Source: Synaphobranchus kaupii (Eukaryota; Chordata; Actinopteri; Anguilliformes; Synaphobranchidae). Taken from it: a stretch of 64,000 bases of DNA. A program made the position numbers and the translations under genes. The notes beneath the pieces were generated by a model. The model was not told the DNA's origin, searched no databases, and was given only the letters and a program-made list of their open reading frames with translations. Shown one piece after another: positions 33,721 to 44,826 of the stretch. Position 1 is the stretch's first letter; each line of letters begins with the position of its first letter. The DNA is taken from NCBI GenBank assembly GCA_029718625.1, contig CM056380.1, forward strand, positions 109,731,021 to 109,795,020, written 5' to 3'.

Positions 33721-36582
33721 ATTAATAAATGAATGAAAATTCACTGTTGTGTTTTAAACATTGAAAATTTTGTGTTGTGATCAATCACTGGGCCACCACA
33801 GCTTATGGCTTAGTGGTAAGAGCAGCTATATTATTGTTATTATTTTAAGGACAGTGCCTAGGATGTCCTGGCTCTTGTAGGAAGCTTGTCCCTGGTCGCC
33901 TAGCAACCGACAAGGGGAATGAAATGACAGCCAGCATCGGCCCCCTTATTATGTGAACGCATACAGTACACAAACCGACCATGTAAACACACAGACCAGC
34001 CACTCCGGGATCATCCAGTACAAACATATTCAATAGACGCAACGCTTCGGCTTTCAAAATCCCTGCGTCCCTCACCTCATAACATATGATATACTTCATC
34101 TTATTTGTGTCCAATAAAACAGTAAACTAATATATATATATATTTTTTTTTTTTAAAGAATCGCTTGAAGATGTGAATCTTAGATCTGGTTACAAGTTCC
34201 TTCCGCTATATCGCACAAAATAACAAAGGCATTGCTTATTTTTCACGACAAAGCATAATTTATTTCCACTCTACGGTGCATGTTTAACACTCTGCGTAGA
34301 AAGGAATCTAGACAAGCGTCTGAAAAAAGCTCAGCTCGGATTAGACTAATCCAGAACCAAGATCACATTGCGACGGCACCCTTGAACACCTCCGACCGCC
34401 GGCGTTTCTCCTACCTGTAAAAGCAACCCACTGTGTAATCCACGACGCCAACTGAGCTTTGTTATTACTTAAAAATAAAACCCGACTGCAAGAAAACGAG
34501 CCGCCCATCACTGCGCCCGTATTTGCCGTGGACATGCAATGGCGCTCGCATAGATACGCACCAACGAAGCAAACCGCGCGCGACCCGCGAGCCCGCTGTC
34601 AGCCAGGTGAGCGCGGTTGGCCTCAGTCACGTGGACGTGCTTTTGGTTTCATGTAAACAACGAGCAGCATGAATCAGCGCCCTTCACCGCAACGCAGCAG
34701 TGCGCGTGGGCGCTACAGCCGAAAGACAGGCCCGGCCGGCCTGCGAAACAGATGCAGGGGTCTCCAATTACAGCAGACCGATCTGTCACAACAGAAACTA
34801 GAAACTCCCAAGAGTTATTATCCGAAAGTGGCCTTAATTCTCATAAAATTAAAACAGTAAAGAGGAAATTTTTTTTTTTTTCCCCCCCCCTCTCTCTCTC
34901 TCTCTCTGACCTGTTCTGGGATTAGTCATCTGAAATGGCTGCTCATAGTTTACCAGAAGTGCAGAACAGCCGTTCGTTTGCTAAGAGGTTTTAAGTGGCC
35001 ATCGATTGCTACAGGCTGCCCTCGGCCTTGCCTCCCCAGTGCCAGTGTCTAAAGTCTCCATGCGTGCGAACTGAGATTTATTTAGCCATTCTGAAGGACT
35101 CGACTGAATGCCAGCTGTCAGGCAATTTACTCTCATAGCCTAGGCGACAGCATATTTATTCAATAATTTGCCATTTTATTACTCTGGCACAGTATGTGCT
35201 GAAGTAAATATCTGAGCAGGTGATAAGATAAAACACTCAAGAATAGTAGGCGCTTGTCCAATGATCGGCATCTTCCTTTCTGATTTCTTGACTGGTAGGT
35301 TGTGCTGGAGGTTCGATATCTCTCAAGCTCGTATGATTGGCTGCCCCCCTGGCCGTGACCCTGGCACTTGTAGGCTACGACCTGCTTTCTGCACAAGCCT
35401 GAAGCTGCACAGTCATAGACCGTATTCTTCTGACCACACCTAAAAACCATTTATTCCATAATCCACCCATTACCAGTTATGACAGCGTTCCCATGTATTA
35501 CTACTGGGAGGGGCTCAAATAATTCACACACCGGAGTAAACTATGCCTCTATAGCTGAACACAACCTGGAATCCAGACCTGCAAAGCTACATACACAACT
35601 CCTCAACCTCTACCATCGCTTGACTTCCCATCGCCAGTGTGTTGAAAGAAAGCGGCCAAAACCTGGCTACGCTGTTGAAGCTCACGCTTGTTGCGAGCGT
35701 TGCTCTCTGGCGCCAGTGCAGTTGGCTCCAGTGCAGATCAGTACAGTCCCGTTTTTCAATGCAAGTCAATGGCACCAAATGCCAGCAAAATACGAAGTCC
35801 ATAAATTTTCCCGCGAGAACATGTAATCGCAATAGGTTCATTTCCTTTGTTTAATGTCTCCCCATGTGCCGATTTAGGTTAAGTTATTGTGTCGTTTGGA
35901 CAATATTTTAATATTTTGTAGACCAATCCGGGACAGTTTGCGGCACTTCCTAGTCACTGCGCGTCACTAGTATCTCACATGCTTTGTGGACAAAGTGGGC
36001 CCGGCCCGGACTTATTGACCATACAAAGGTCCCCCTGCTCCCTACTGCGCAGTCTCTGGCCCCACTTTTTGTACAATTGGCAGCACTTCCACGGTTGCAA
36101 AACGCTTTTCACAAGCCCATGGAAAGTCGATGGGTGACATCACATTCACTTTGTCAATATTTTTCTACAGTCCATGGTTGAAAGTATTCGCTGCGCCTCA
36201 TTCACGTAAAGACCAACACTCACCTAAAGGTTCCAACAATTATTATTATTATTTTACACTGTCTTTGGACTGATGCGTCACTGTGGACAGAAAATAATAC
36301 TGTCTATAGCAGGGAATACAAAGCAGATGATTCTATCCTCTGAGAGACTAACCACCACCATATGTAACACATACTAACCAAAGACATAGAGCTGACTCAG
36401 GACAGGTACCCAGATCTGTTACCTGGCACAAGCAGGCTCCTTTCTGCTGCACCTGAAAAACAAAAGGTTTAAAAAAATAAATAAATAAAAATAAGTCCAT
36501 GATTTTATGAGATTTTACTGCTATCCTAGCCAATTTTCTACTTCTCCCCTGTTCCACCATGCTAATTTTGTTAGCCCTCTTC
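33721..36582. other. Noncoding stretch with a CpG-richer patch
   Basis: 34340-34800 is the CpG-richest part of this interval (for example CGCGCGCGACCCGCGAGCCC near 34576) and could be a promoter or 5' noncoding exon of tmem63b on the minus strand (ACAG|gtagga at about 34418). No coding exon recognised. A half-tRNA-like GGCTTAGTGGTAAGAGC lies at 33807. Confidence 0.35.
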
Positions 36583-37915
36583 ATAATAATAATAATAATA
36601 ACTTACATTTATATAGCGCCTTTCAAGGGACCCAAGGACGCTTTACAGAATGACTCAAACAAGCAATTAAACAGAAAAGAGAAAATAAGTAAAGTAAAAG
36701 TGACCGGGGATGACAGAACAGCTAAAGGCCATAGGCCATAGTGAGCAGATAGGTTTTGAGTGTTTTTTTAAAAGTGTCCAAGGAAGCAGCGTTGCGGATC
36801 TCTGCTGGGAGAGAGTTCCAGAGGGTGGGGGCAGCAGCACTAAATGCTCTGTCCCCAAAAGTCCGGAGGCTGGTATGGGGGATGGAAAGCAGACCCGTGT
36901 CCGAGGACCGCAGATTCCGAGAGGGGGTGTAGGGGTGAAGGAGGTCTGAAAGGTACTGGGGGGCAAGGGCATGAAGGGATTTGTAGGTGAGGAGGAGTAT
37001 TTTATAGATGATGCGGGACTTAACCGGAAGCCAGTGGAGGTGGATAAGGGTGGGGGTGATGTGCTGCCAGGGCTTGGTGCGGGTTAAGACCCTGGCAGCT
37101 GAGTTCTGGATGTACTGGAGCCTGTCCAGGGCTTTGCTGGGTACCCCGAACAGAACACCATTACAGTAGTCCAGACGGGAAGTGATAAAGCAGTGAATGA
37201 GGGTCTCTGCCACAGAGTCAGAGAGAGAAGGTCGAAGTCTGGAGATGTTTTTGAGATGAAAAAAAGCAGATTTAGTGATGGATTTGATATGAGATTTGAA
37301 TGAGAGGTTGGAATCCAAAATAACACCCAGGTTGCGGACTTCAGGGGATGGAGAGATGGAGCAGCCATCCACATCTAGGATAAGATCACCAACTTTCCGA
37401 AGCAGTGCCTTAGGAGCCACAACCATGAGTTCTGTTTTATTGCTGTTTAGTTTGAGCAGATTGGATGACAACCAGGATCTTATTTTATGCAGGCAGTTAA
37501 CAAGTGACTGTGGGGGGAGCTGAGTGGATGGTTTGGTAGTGAGATACAACTGTGTGTCGTCAGCATAGCAGTGGAAACTGAGACCGTGGTGGCGGATGAT
37601 CTGACCAAGGGGGAGCATGTAGATGGTGAAAAGGAGGGGTCCAAGCACAGAGCCCTGGGGCACGCCTTGGTTGACTGGGGCTGGGGTGGAACTGGAGTCT
37701 CTGATGGTCACAAACTGTTTCCTGTTGGAGAGGTATGACTGGAACCAGGAGAGAGCTACACCGGTGAGGCCAACGTATTCAGAGAGACGGTTGAGGAGGA
37801 TGGTGTGGGAGACTGTATCGAAAGCTGCAGAGAGGTCCAGGAGAATGAGAATACTGATGAGACCGGAATCAGCGGCGATGAGGAGGTCATTAATGGCTAC
37901 CTTAGCAATCCTCGT
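36583..37915 (-). mobile_element. 5'-truncated L2/CR1-type LINE, reverse transcriptase part
   Basis: On the minus strand one frame is open from about 37908 to the stop at 36722. It encodes LLDLSAAFDTVSHTILLNRL, the NQGVPQGSVLGPLLFTIYML block, the catalytic YADDTQLY, and the C-terminal region with LGVILDSNLSFKSHIKS and ...FKKTLKTYLL. The 3' end has ATTTATATAGCGCCTTTCAA (36608-36627 on the plus strand) and a (TAA)n-like tail near 36583, as in L2-clade LINEs. The N-terminal endonuclease and the first RT blocks are missing. The remaining frame has no break, so the copy is recent. Confidence 0.88.
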
Positions 37916-40900
37916 CTAAACTCAGTGACACTTTGGAAATCCCCCCCATCACTTCTGCCAGCTCTGACCAATCCTGTTAACTTGCCCAAAGATCATCTGA
38001 ACTGCAAATGTAGGCTTAGTTCTTTTCACCCCTTCTTATATTTATCCTTAGAGTAACATAAGATGGGTGATGGACAAGGACAGCTAGTTTCAGAGCACTA
38101 CATTTACTAGCACTATTCTACCAAGACAAAAATGGACCTATAGCTAAATTATTAGGCTATAATTGAAAGTACATATTTGACAAAACAACTAAATTACGTA
38201 CAAATCTACACAAAAGAGCTACGCTTCTACTATAGAAAAGTAATGGTGTGGCATGATAATCACAAGCCAACAATTTATTTCTCTGTTGCCAGCAGTGGCC
38301 TAAAATCAATTCAAATTTACACCAATTTATTTCACCTGCGCAGTGTATATATGCTTAATACTGACATGAAATATCCACCACAAGACATGCACTGAACAGC
38401 AGTGTTTCCTGCTACAGATATAACTTGTAAATTTGTATCAGTATGTTGCAGTCATAATCCATTTATTAGGCCATGTCCCCAAATGAGATACAAGGATAAA
38501 CACTAATCTTTCCATTGCAGATTATCTATGGCATTGCCCTCCATTAGAGAAAAGTCTCCCCTTCCAGACAGAAAGGACCAAGTTCTGCCAAGCATTTCTT
38601 TTGAGTTTTGAAGTACTGTCATAAAATCAATACAGTTTTCCATACTCCAGTAATCGAACATATGAATATTTAGCAAACTGGAGTTTACAGGAAATATGGT
38701 TGGACTGCTGATCAGGATTCAAAAAGCACGTTTAAGTCCAGAGTTACCTCGACATACTTCCCTATTTACAAGCGAAACTGAATAGATAAACCGCAAACCA
38801 CACTGTTCTTTCAAGAGATTTACTCATGTCTGCCTATACTTCGTTAGAACTGATTTGTAAGCCCTAGACATACTTAAATCAAATAATCCGTTTTAAGTCA
38901 ATAGTAACCCCAGTAAAATTTGAAACCCCGGTAAAATTCCATAGGTCTTCCTGTCTTACACAAGGATGAAAAGTATAACGTTAGATATAGTAGCTCCATA
39001 AAAGAAAACCAGACTTTTGCCGAAACCAAATCCCACAGAATATCGGTCTCAAATGGTCTTTTGGCTCCGGAACGTTCCCCACGCGCCGCATGTGCACAAA
39101 CACAGCTAATCTAAAATAACCACCACCAAAGCGCTCGCTACCGTGCGCTTTTACCGTGCAAACAAACCCATGAGTAACAGCCAAGTTACCTAAAGACAAA
39201 ATGTGCAATGCTTCATACTCATGAAGGTCTACCCAGCAAGCATTTTCCAGGTGGTCACATTTCGTTCTTGATCCGCAAGTACTGAAAATATTTCGACTTT
39301 TCCCTTTCCGTCTGGCGGTGTGTGACTGGTGCACGACCGACAGACTGACTGTAGTCTACAGAAATACAATATCTAGCCTACTGTAGTCCTCGCTGCTCCT
39401 GCTAACTGGCAGTATTCACTGCCAGACACTGCATAATATTAAGTGCAAGCGAAATTGCTAACGTTACCCGCCTTGAAACAACAGCTACCTACCTAGATAC
39501 GAAATTACCATCAGCTATCGAGATGAAAATCACGAACGAGTTGACTCAGCTAACAAACAGACACAGTCTAGAAAATGAACATAGCGTGATAGTTAGCGGG
39601 CCAGTATTATGAAAATGAAAAACCCAACGTGATAGCTTGCTGGTTAGGTATCTTGACAGAGGTCAGAGTAATTGTCCTTTCGCCGCAGTCCCTTAGCAAA
39701 CAAGGGAGCTACATAGCGTTAATTCCATGAATAAACTAGTCATATTGTTGTCAGCTGTATCCTACGTCCCAAGTCAGTGTCGATTCACTGGTAATTGAAA
39801 ATTAAGATAGCAAAGTAGTTAGATAGGTCGCTATTTGAACTGGCGAATGAGAAACTTTAGAATGATAAAAAGTTCAATTATTACAACATAAAATAAAGTG
39901 CGTATTTACGCACCTAGACGCTGCACAACATGCTAATACCAGTTACTTACCTAGCTATGGTTTGTCGTTTTCTAGCAATCCAGTTCGGTTTCGTAGCGGG
40001 TTTGTTAAAACAAAGCAGCAAAATCAAGGTGTGACAAGTATCCAGTTGCTTGCTAGCCTGCGCTAGCTAGTTAGTTACGAGCGACTTAAATTCTGTAACG
40101 TTAGGGTGTAAACAACTAAGTAGCGTTAGCTAGAAATTAGTTATTGAGAGGTCGTTGTGCCAACAACCAGTTCCAGCTGGCTAGCTATAAAACCCCGTGG
40201 TTTACCTCGTCTTTCACGTTTGCTGCTAGTTAGCTAAAACCATAGTCCAACGTTACCGTCTGTCTTACGACGGTGACCGAATAGTTGTCCTATTTCCAAC
40301 TCAATTGATCCAATGTTAAAATCCTAAATGAGAAATCCGTATACATCCACCGGTTCGTTGATGATGTTCGGAAAAGGAAAATGCTCCCACATTAGCAACC
40401 GTGAGAAAAGCAAAACGCATATAACTACACTGCAGATAATGCGAACATGCCCTAGTATTAGCCGCTAGAGGCAGAGGGTGGAGCTAGCTATGTTAATTAG
40501 CTAACAGCTAGCTATTCAAGTCAATGCGAATGGACAGCATTTCTCACGTCGCAGATGCGCCAGGAATGTAAAGTAGTGCTAGCAGCTTTGTGAAGTTATC
40601 CTGTCTTAGCAAACATATTGACCCACTACTTAGTTTCAAATCATATAGGCCTAGAGCAACAAATATTGTACCGGGGGAAAACGCTTTGTAGCCTAATCCA
40701 AACCAATTTAAAGAAGGGCATGAAGAAATAATAAACATAGCAGTGAATAGCCTAACGTTAGTATTGTTCAGGCAGTCCGTCAGTGCCATGGAATGAGTTT
40801 TACTAATCCGTTTTTAACATTAGGTGATTCATTTAGCCGACAGATCAGTTTATTCACGTTTAATAAACGCTTTAACAACAAAAATTTAGCAAAGTGTATT

Positions 40901-41255
40901 TTATTTATTTTGTATGTTTACATTGCAACACCATACTGTTATTTAAATTATATATTGCCTAGCCACTAGCCAGATAGCTGTCGTATTATTATCCCAAATG
41001 GGCCACATTGGGTTTCCTCTTGAGATTCCCTTAAACAGTTCACCTTTAAAACAAATGGCCATTTTCCATTTTAACGGTAAACTAGCCTAAATAACATTTG
41101 ACATACAGTATTAATTTAGTTCATAGTTCCAGGTATCGTTAAGAATCGGCCCAGTATTTTAAAATGTTTTACCCAAAATTTGGTAACTTTGGTACATGCT
41201 GCCATCTACTGTGTTGGAAGGTATAGCAACGAAAGGCTTGTTGTTAGTCTACTTA
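37916..41255. other. Noncoding divergent region left of the hAT-like foldback
   Basis: AT-rich, with many short GCTAGCTA/TTAGCTAG-like motifs at 39900-40520. No coding ORF with splice support. Probably includes the tmem63b transcription start. Confidence 0.45.
39951..40330 (-). promoter_or_regulatory. Candidate tmem63b noncoding first exon / promoter area (weak)
   Basis: On the minus strand there are good donor matches, TAG|gtaagtaac with the junction at 39951/39950 and GAG|gtaaac near 40207, in a stretch moderately rich in CpG between the first coding exon and mrpl14. A 5' noncoding exon must exist to the right of 15071, but nothing here proves this one. The GC-richer area at 34380-34640 is an alternative. 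Confidence 0.2.
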
Positions 41256-41263
41256 CTCTAGCT

Positions 41264-42006
41264 CAGGGGTTCTCAATCCTGGTCCTGGGGGACCCCTGTG
41301 TATGCTGGTTTTCGTTGCAACCGCAGTTGCAATCCCAGAATTTTAACAAGCTGTTAATTTTTCTTAATTAGGTGCTTTTCATGTTTGGAGGAATTATTCG
41401 CCCACTTAAGACACATTATGTCAGAAATAGCTATGCATGCCATGTAGAACAAACTCCCCATGTTCACATTGTGCTTATTGTGCTATATTGCAACAATTAC
41501 ATAAGAAAAGGTTACAAAATAATGTATTTTCACTCAAATGAAAGAGTGAAGTGAATCAATAGGCTCCTAATTAGGTTGTTGAACACATGTGTTTAACTCA
41601 ATTTTTTCTTTAAGCTTAAGACAATGCAGGTTTGGCTCGTTATCATTTGCTTTGTGTTTGAATTCTTCATTATCTACGAAATGGTTAATTTTAGTGGCCA
41701 TGTGTCCACACTTTCACCAATTAGGAGCCTATTGATTCAAATCAGTCTTTAAATGGATCTGTTAAATAATTTTCTTATCTTTTTTAAATAATATAGCACA
41801 ATGTGAACATGGGGTGTTTATTCTACATGGCATCCATAGCTATTTCTGATATAATGTGGCTTAAGAGGGTGAATAATTCCTCCAAACATGACAAGCACCT
41901 AATTAAGAAAAATTAACAGCTTGTTAAAATTCTGGGATTGCAACTGCGGTTGCAACGAAAGCCAGCATACACAGGGGTCCCCCAGGACCAGGATTGAGAA
42001 CCCCTG
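41264..42006. mobile_element. hAT-like foldback element, 743 bp, with perfect 8-bp target duplication
   Basis: The two ends (about 41264-41480 and 41798-42006) are long inverted repeats of each other, starting CAGGGGTTCTCAATCCTGGT. They are flanked on both sides by CTCTAGCT (41256-41263 and 42007-42014). An 8-bp duplication with CAG...CTG ends indicates hAT transposition. No transposase is present. It sits between the tmem63b candidate 5' area and mrpl14. Confidence 0.9.
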
Positions 42007-42208
42007 CTCTAGCTAATGCATACAGAAATAACAAACTTTCTAAAAATATGTTAGTTAATATTACTTAATATTACTAGCTACTTATTACCTGCGATATGAC
42101 AGGATTAATTACTGACAGTATTAGAATTAGAATCATCATAAACACCAATAAAGCCAAGCAAAAATTGCCTAATTCAGAAGACATTTTATAAGAGGCCATC
42201 AATATTAA

Positions 42209-42617
42209 AGGTTGTATCAGCGATTTTGGGTGACGTCACTTCTGAAGCGAAATCCCAAACAAACATACTTATGAATAATTATGTTATGTTTTAAAAAATA
42301 GTGTTCAAGCATCCAGAATTATAACCACGTTAATAACGTTTGTAAGAAACCAAACCGTTTGTAAATCCGTCAAGATTTCAGCGAGATAAGAGTATTAGCG
42401 TTTGTGCAGATCATTGTGATTGGTTGGAATACTGTTTATTTAGGTTTTGAGTGGTTGGTAGTACCATTTGTTTTTGTGTACGATCTCGGAGCATAGGCTG
42501 CCTACAGAGACGCGGTTTTTTGACGGCCTGCTTATGGGCGGGCAGCTAGCGGATCGTGAGGAAAAATCAGATGAATGTGATCATTTATGTTTCCACCCAA
42601 AATCGCTGATACAACCT
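42209..42617. mobile_element. TTAA-flanked MITE, 409 bp
   Basis: Inverted ends begin AGGTTGTATCAGCGATTTTG and end CAAAATCGCTGATACAACCT, bounded on both sides by TTAA (42205-42208, 42618-42621). A TTAA target suggests mobilisation by a piggyBac-like transposase. No transposase is present. Confidence 0.8.
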
Positions 42618-42857
42618 TTAAATATCATGTTGACAAATATTAAGAGGTTTAGGCCTAATAGTGTATTAAGGTGCAAATAAAGATGGAAATCCGACGTGTT
42701 AAAAATGAAATATGTGACAATTCAGCCGTCAGGTTTGAAAACAAAAAGTAGCAACGCGGTTCTGAGTTTTTTTCCATCAGGACACCCAGGACAATTGGTG
42801 GCGGTAAGCACCGAAAGCAAGTTTAAAAAACCTTGAATTAAACCGCAGAAGAAGAAG

Positions 42858-42914
42858 AAACTTCCGTCGCTGTCTATGACGTAATTGACTTTGTAGTAGA
42901 GCATTCATGAACGG
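42858..42914 (+). promoter_or_regulatory. Candidate mrpl14 core promoter / noncoding first exon
   Basis: An ETS-type ACTTCCG (42860-42866) and a CRE/ATF-type TGACGTAA (42877-42884) lie 16 bp apart, typical of TATA-less promoters of nuclear genes for mitochondrial proteins. Possible donors are GCG|gtaagc at 42804 and ACG|gtaact at 42914. A noncoding first exon is required, because the start exon at 43540 opens with an acceptor. A caution: the adjoining GAAGAAGAAGAAACTTCCG stretch resembles the end of a dispersed fish repeat, so the motifs may be repeat-derived. Confidence 0.35.
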
Positions 42915-43545
42915 TAACTTCATTTTTGTTAAAATGATATGTGATTATTAGCTAGTTAAAACGATGTTGTTCGTAGTACTTGATTTCTAATACCGCTTAG
43001 TAAACTGATACACTTCTCAAATAGCTCGTCAGCTAGCTACCATCGTGCCACTGGCACTCAGATTCAATGTTAGCAAGCTAGCTACCTAACGTTGTCTATT
43101 GTCAGTTTTATTGTGCGTTTTAGTATTAACAATATTAACCACCGTGGGAGAGCATATTTGGTGTTAACTACTGCACATAACGTTACGGTGGTTAGTATTA
43201 CCTACTGATTGTGAACTAACTAGCGCTAGTTAGTAGCTGAAGTAATTCCGAAGTTAGCAAGGTATAGAAGTTCTAAATGAACTAAAGACAATTAGACTAA
43301 AGTTGCATCGTTAAAGCATGACGTGACACATTTAACTAACGTTAGCTAACTATACTAACATCAAATTTTCTAGGTCGCTGAATTGCCCGGAGAGCAAGTG
43401 GATCCTGGCTTAATATTAATATTTGCTCTCACTGGGTTAGTAATTGGTTTGTCTGGTACTGTCATTTAGCTATTCACATCTAATCACTAAGCTTATATTA
43501 TTATTTTAACATAATTATTTTAACATAATTCTAATGCAGGTTGTC

Positions 43546-43616
43546 ATGGCACTAGTAAGATGCTCTGGGGTAGTCCTGACCCAGATGTCAAGGATACAAC
43601 AACACTGTGCTTTCAG
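43546..43616 (+). CDS. mrpl14: mrpl14 coding exon 1 (presequence)
   Basis: The acceptor CTAATGCAG ends at 43539, so the exon begins at 43540 and the ATG is at 43546. The donor is gtaagt at 43617. It encodes 23 codons plus AG of a split Ser codon: the mitochondrial targeting region. Confidence 0.93.
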
Positions 43617-44253
43617 GTAAGTTATCTTTTTAGCAAGAATATATTTTTATCTGTTCTAATCGAAGCATACTGGTTTTCGAATCATAAACTATGATGTGAT
43701 TGTGTATATAGTATTGCAAAAAAAATCTTGCTCTTCAAATTTTATAATACAAAGCTCACAATCGCGGCTATTATGAGAAAGGCATTCTGTAGTACTGTTT
43801 CGTCTCAGAGTATCACGTTGTATTCTTGTATTCTACTAATTTGTAAAGGAGTGCTGTCTTGAAACGTGCGCGTTCATTCTCTGCAGCCTATCTGCATCCG
43901 CTGCGGCCATTCAGAAGATGACGAGGGTGCGAGTCGTGGACAACAGCACCCTGGGAAACACCCACCATCACCGCCCTCCCAGGGTCATTCACGTCTACAC
44001 CAAAAACGGACAAGGCAAAGTGGGTGACAGAGTGCTTCTGGCCATCAAAGGACAGAAGAAAAAAGCTCTCATTGTGGGACACAAAATGCCGGGGGATCGA
44101 ATGACACCGCGATTTGACTCCAACAATGTTGTCTTGATTGAGGACAATGGAAACCCAACGGGCACGAGGATAAAAGTGCCCATACCCTCACACTTACGCA
44201 AAATGGAGGGAGAATATTCCAAACTGTTGGCCATTGCAAACAGGTTTGTGTAG
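43546..44253 (+). CDS. mrpl14: mrpl14, mitochondrial ribosomal protein uL14m (complete, two coding exons)
   Basis: Structural protein of the mitochondrial large ribosomal subunit; uL14m sits at the subunit interface and binds rRNA. Joining 43546-43616 and 43887-44253 gives 438 nt, or 145 residues plus TAG, the family's usual length. The first about 30 residues ([20 protein letters not shown]...) form a basic, acid-poor mitochondrial presequence. The mature part contains the L14 signatures [34 protein letters not shown] strands (here [14 protein letters not shown]), [20 protein letters not shown] and the C-terminal [15 protein letters not shown]. The ATG at 43546 was chosen because it directly follows a good acceptor and supplies the presequence; the internal ATG at 43918 would remove it. 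The gene is head to head with tmem63b, as in mammals. I infer an upstream noncoding exon, because an acceptor precedes the start exon. Confidence 0.96.
43887..44253 (+). CDS. mrpl14: mrpl14 coding exon 2 (L14 fold)
   Basis: The acceptor TTCTCTGCAG ends at 43886. The exon encodes the whole conserved L14 domain and ends with TAG at 44251-44253. A single last exon carries everything from [11 protein letters not shown] to the C-terminus. Confidence 0.96.
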
Positions 44254-44321
44254 GCAAATTTGGACTTATCGCTACAAATATGGAATATGCATTGTTTTTG
44301 GGATATGACCATTCTTTTTCA

Positions 44322-44327
44322 AATAAA
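44322..44327 (+). promoter_or_regulatory. Polyadenylation signal of mrpl14
   Basis: An AATAAA hexamer lies 69 bp after the mrpl14 stop codon, in an AT-rich stretch. Spacing and strand fit a short 3' UTR. Confidence 0.75.
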
Positions 44328-44713
44328 ATGATAATTTAAGTGAAAAAATATAGACCGTCATGATTCTGTTACAGTTTGCATATGTCTCCATTACTGTGTT
44401 AAGCCTGTACACACTCACAAGTAGTTTAGCTGTTGCAGGAGCTGGCCAGTTTGACCATTGTTTTTAAAGCAAGCAAGCACAATAGGATGTCGGCACAACA
44501 AGCTAGATGGCCCGGGTAGGACCGTCATACACCTGTGATGATCGTAAACATGACCCGTCTGCTTGTTATACGTGTGACTTTTACCCACTCAAGACAAAAA
44601 CACAACATGAGGATGATGATGATAATAATTATGCACTTTATTTGCAGAGTTTGGACCTAACAAACCCGTGGAAACCAATAGCTTGATTTCAAGTGCACAC
44701 TTTATGTAGAAAG

Positions 44714-44826
44714 TTAATATTCACTTCAAGGTCTTATTCAGGGAGAAAGTCGGAAATTTGCTTATGCAAAGGTTTGCATAAAAACCTTTTCTCCCTCTGC
44801 CTTTCGGTCACGGTGTCGCCATATCA
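44714..44826. mobile_element. Left part of the split MITE
   Basis: The 30 bp beginning CCTCTGCCTTTCGGTCACGG are identical to 49543-49572. Homology stops at ATATCAC, where the LINE begins. Upstream of 44797 the similarity is weaker and the outer end is not obvious. Confidence 0.6.
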
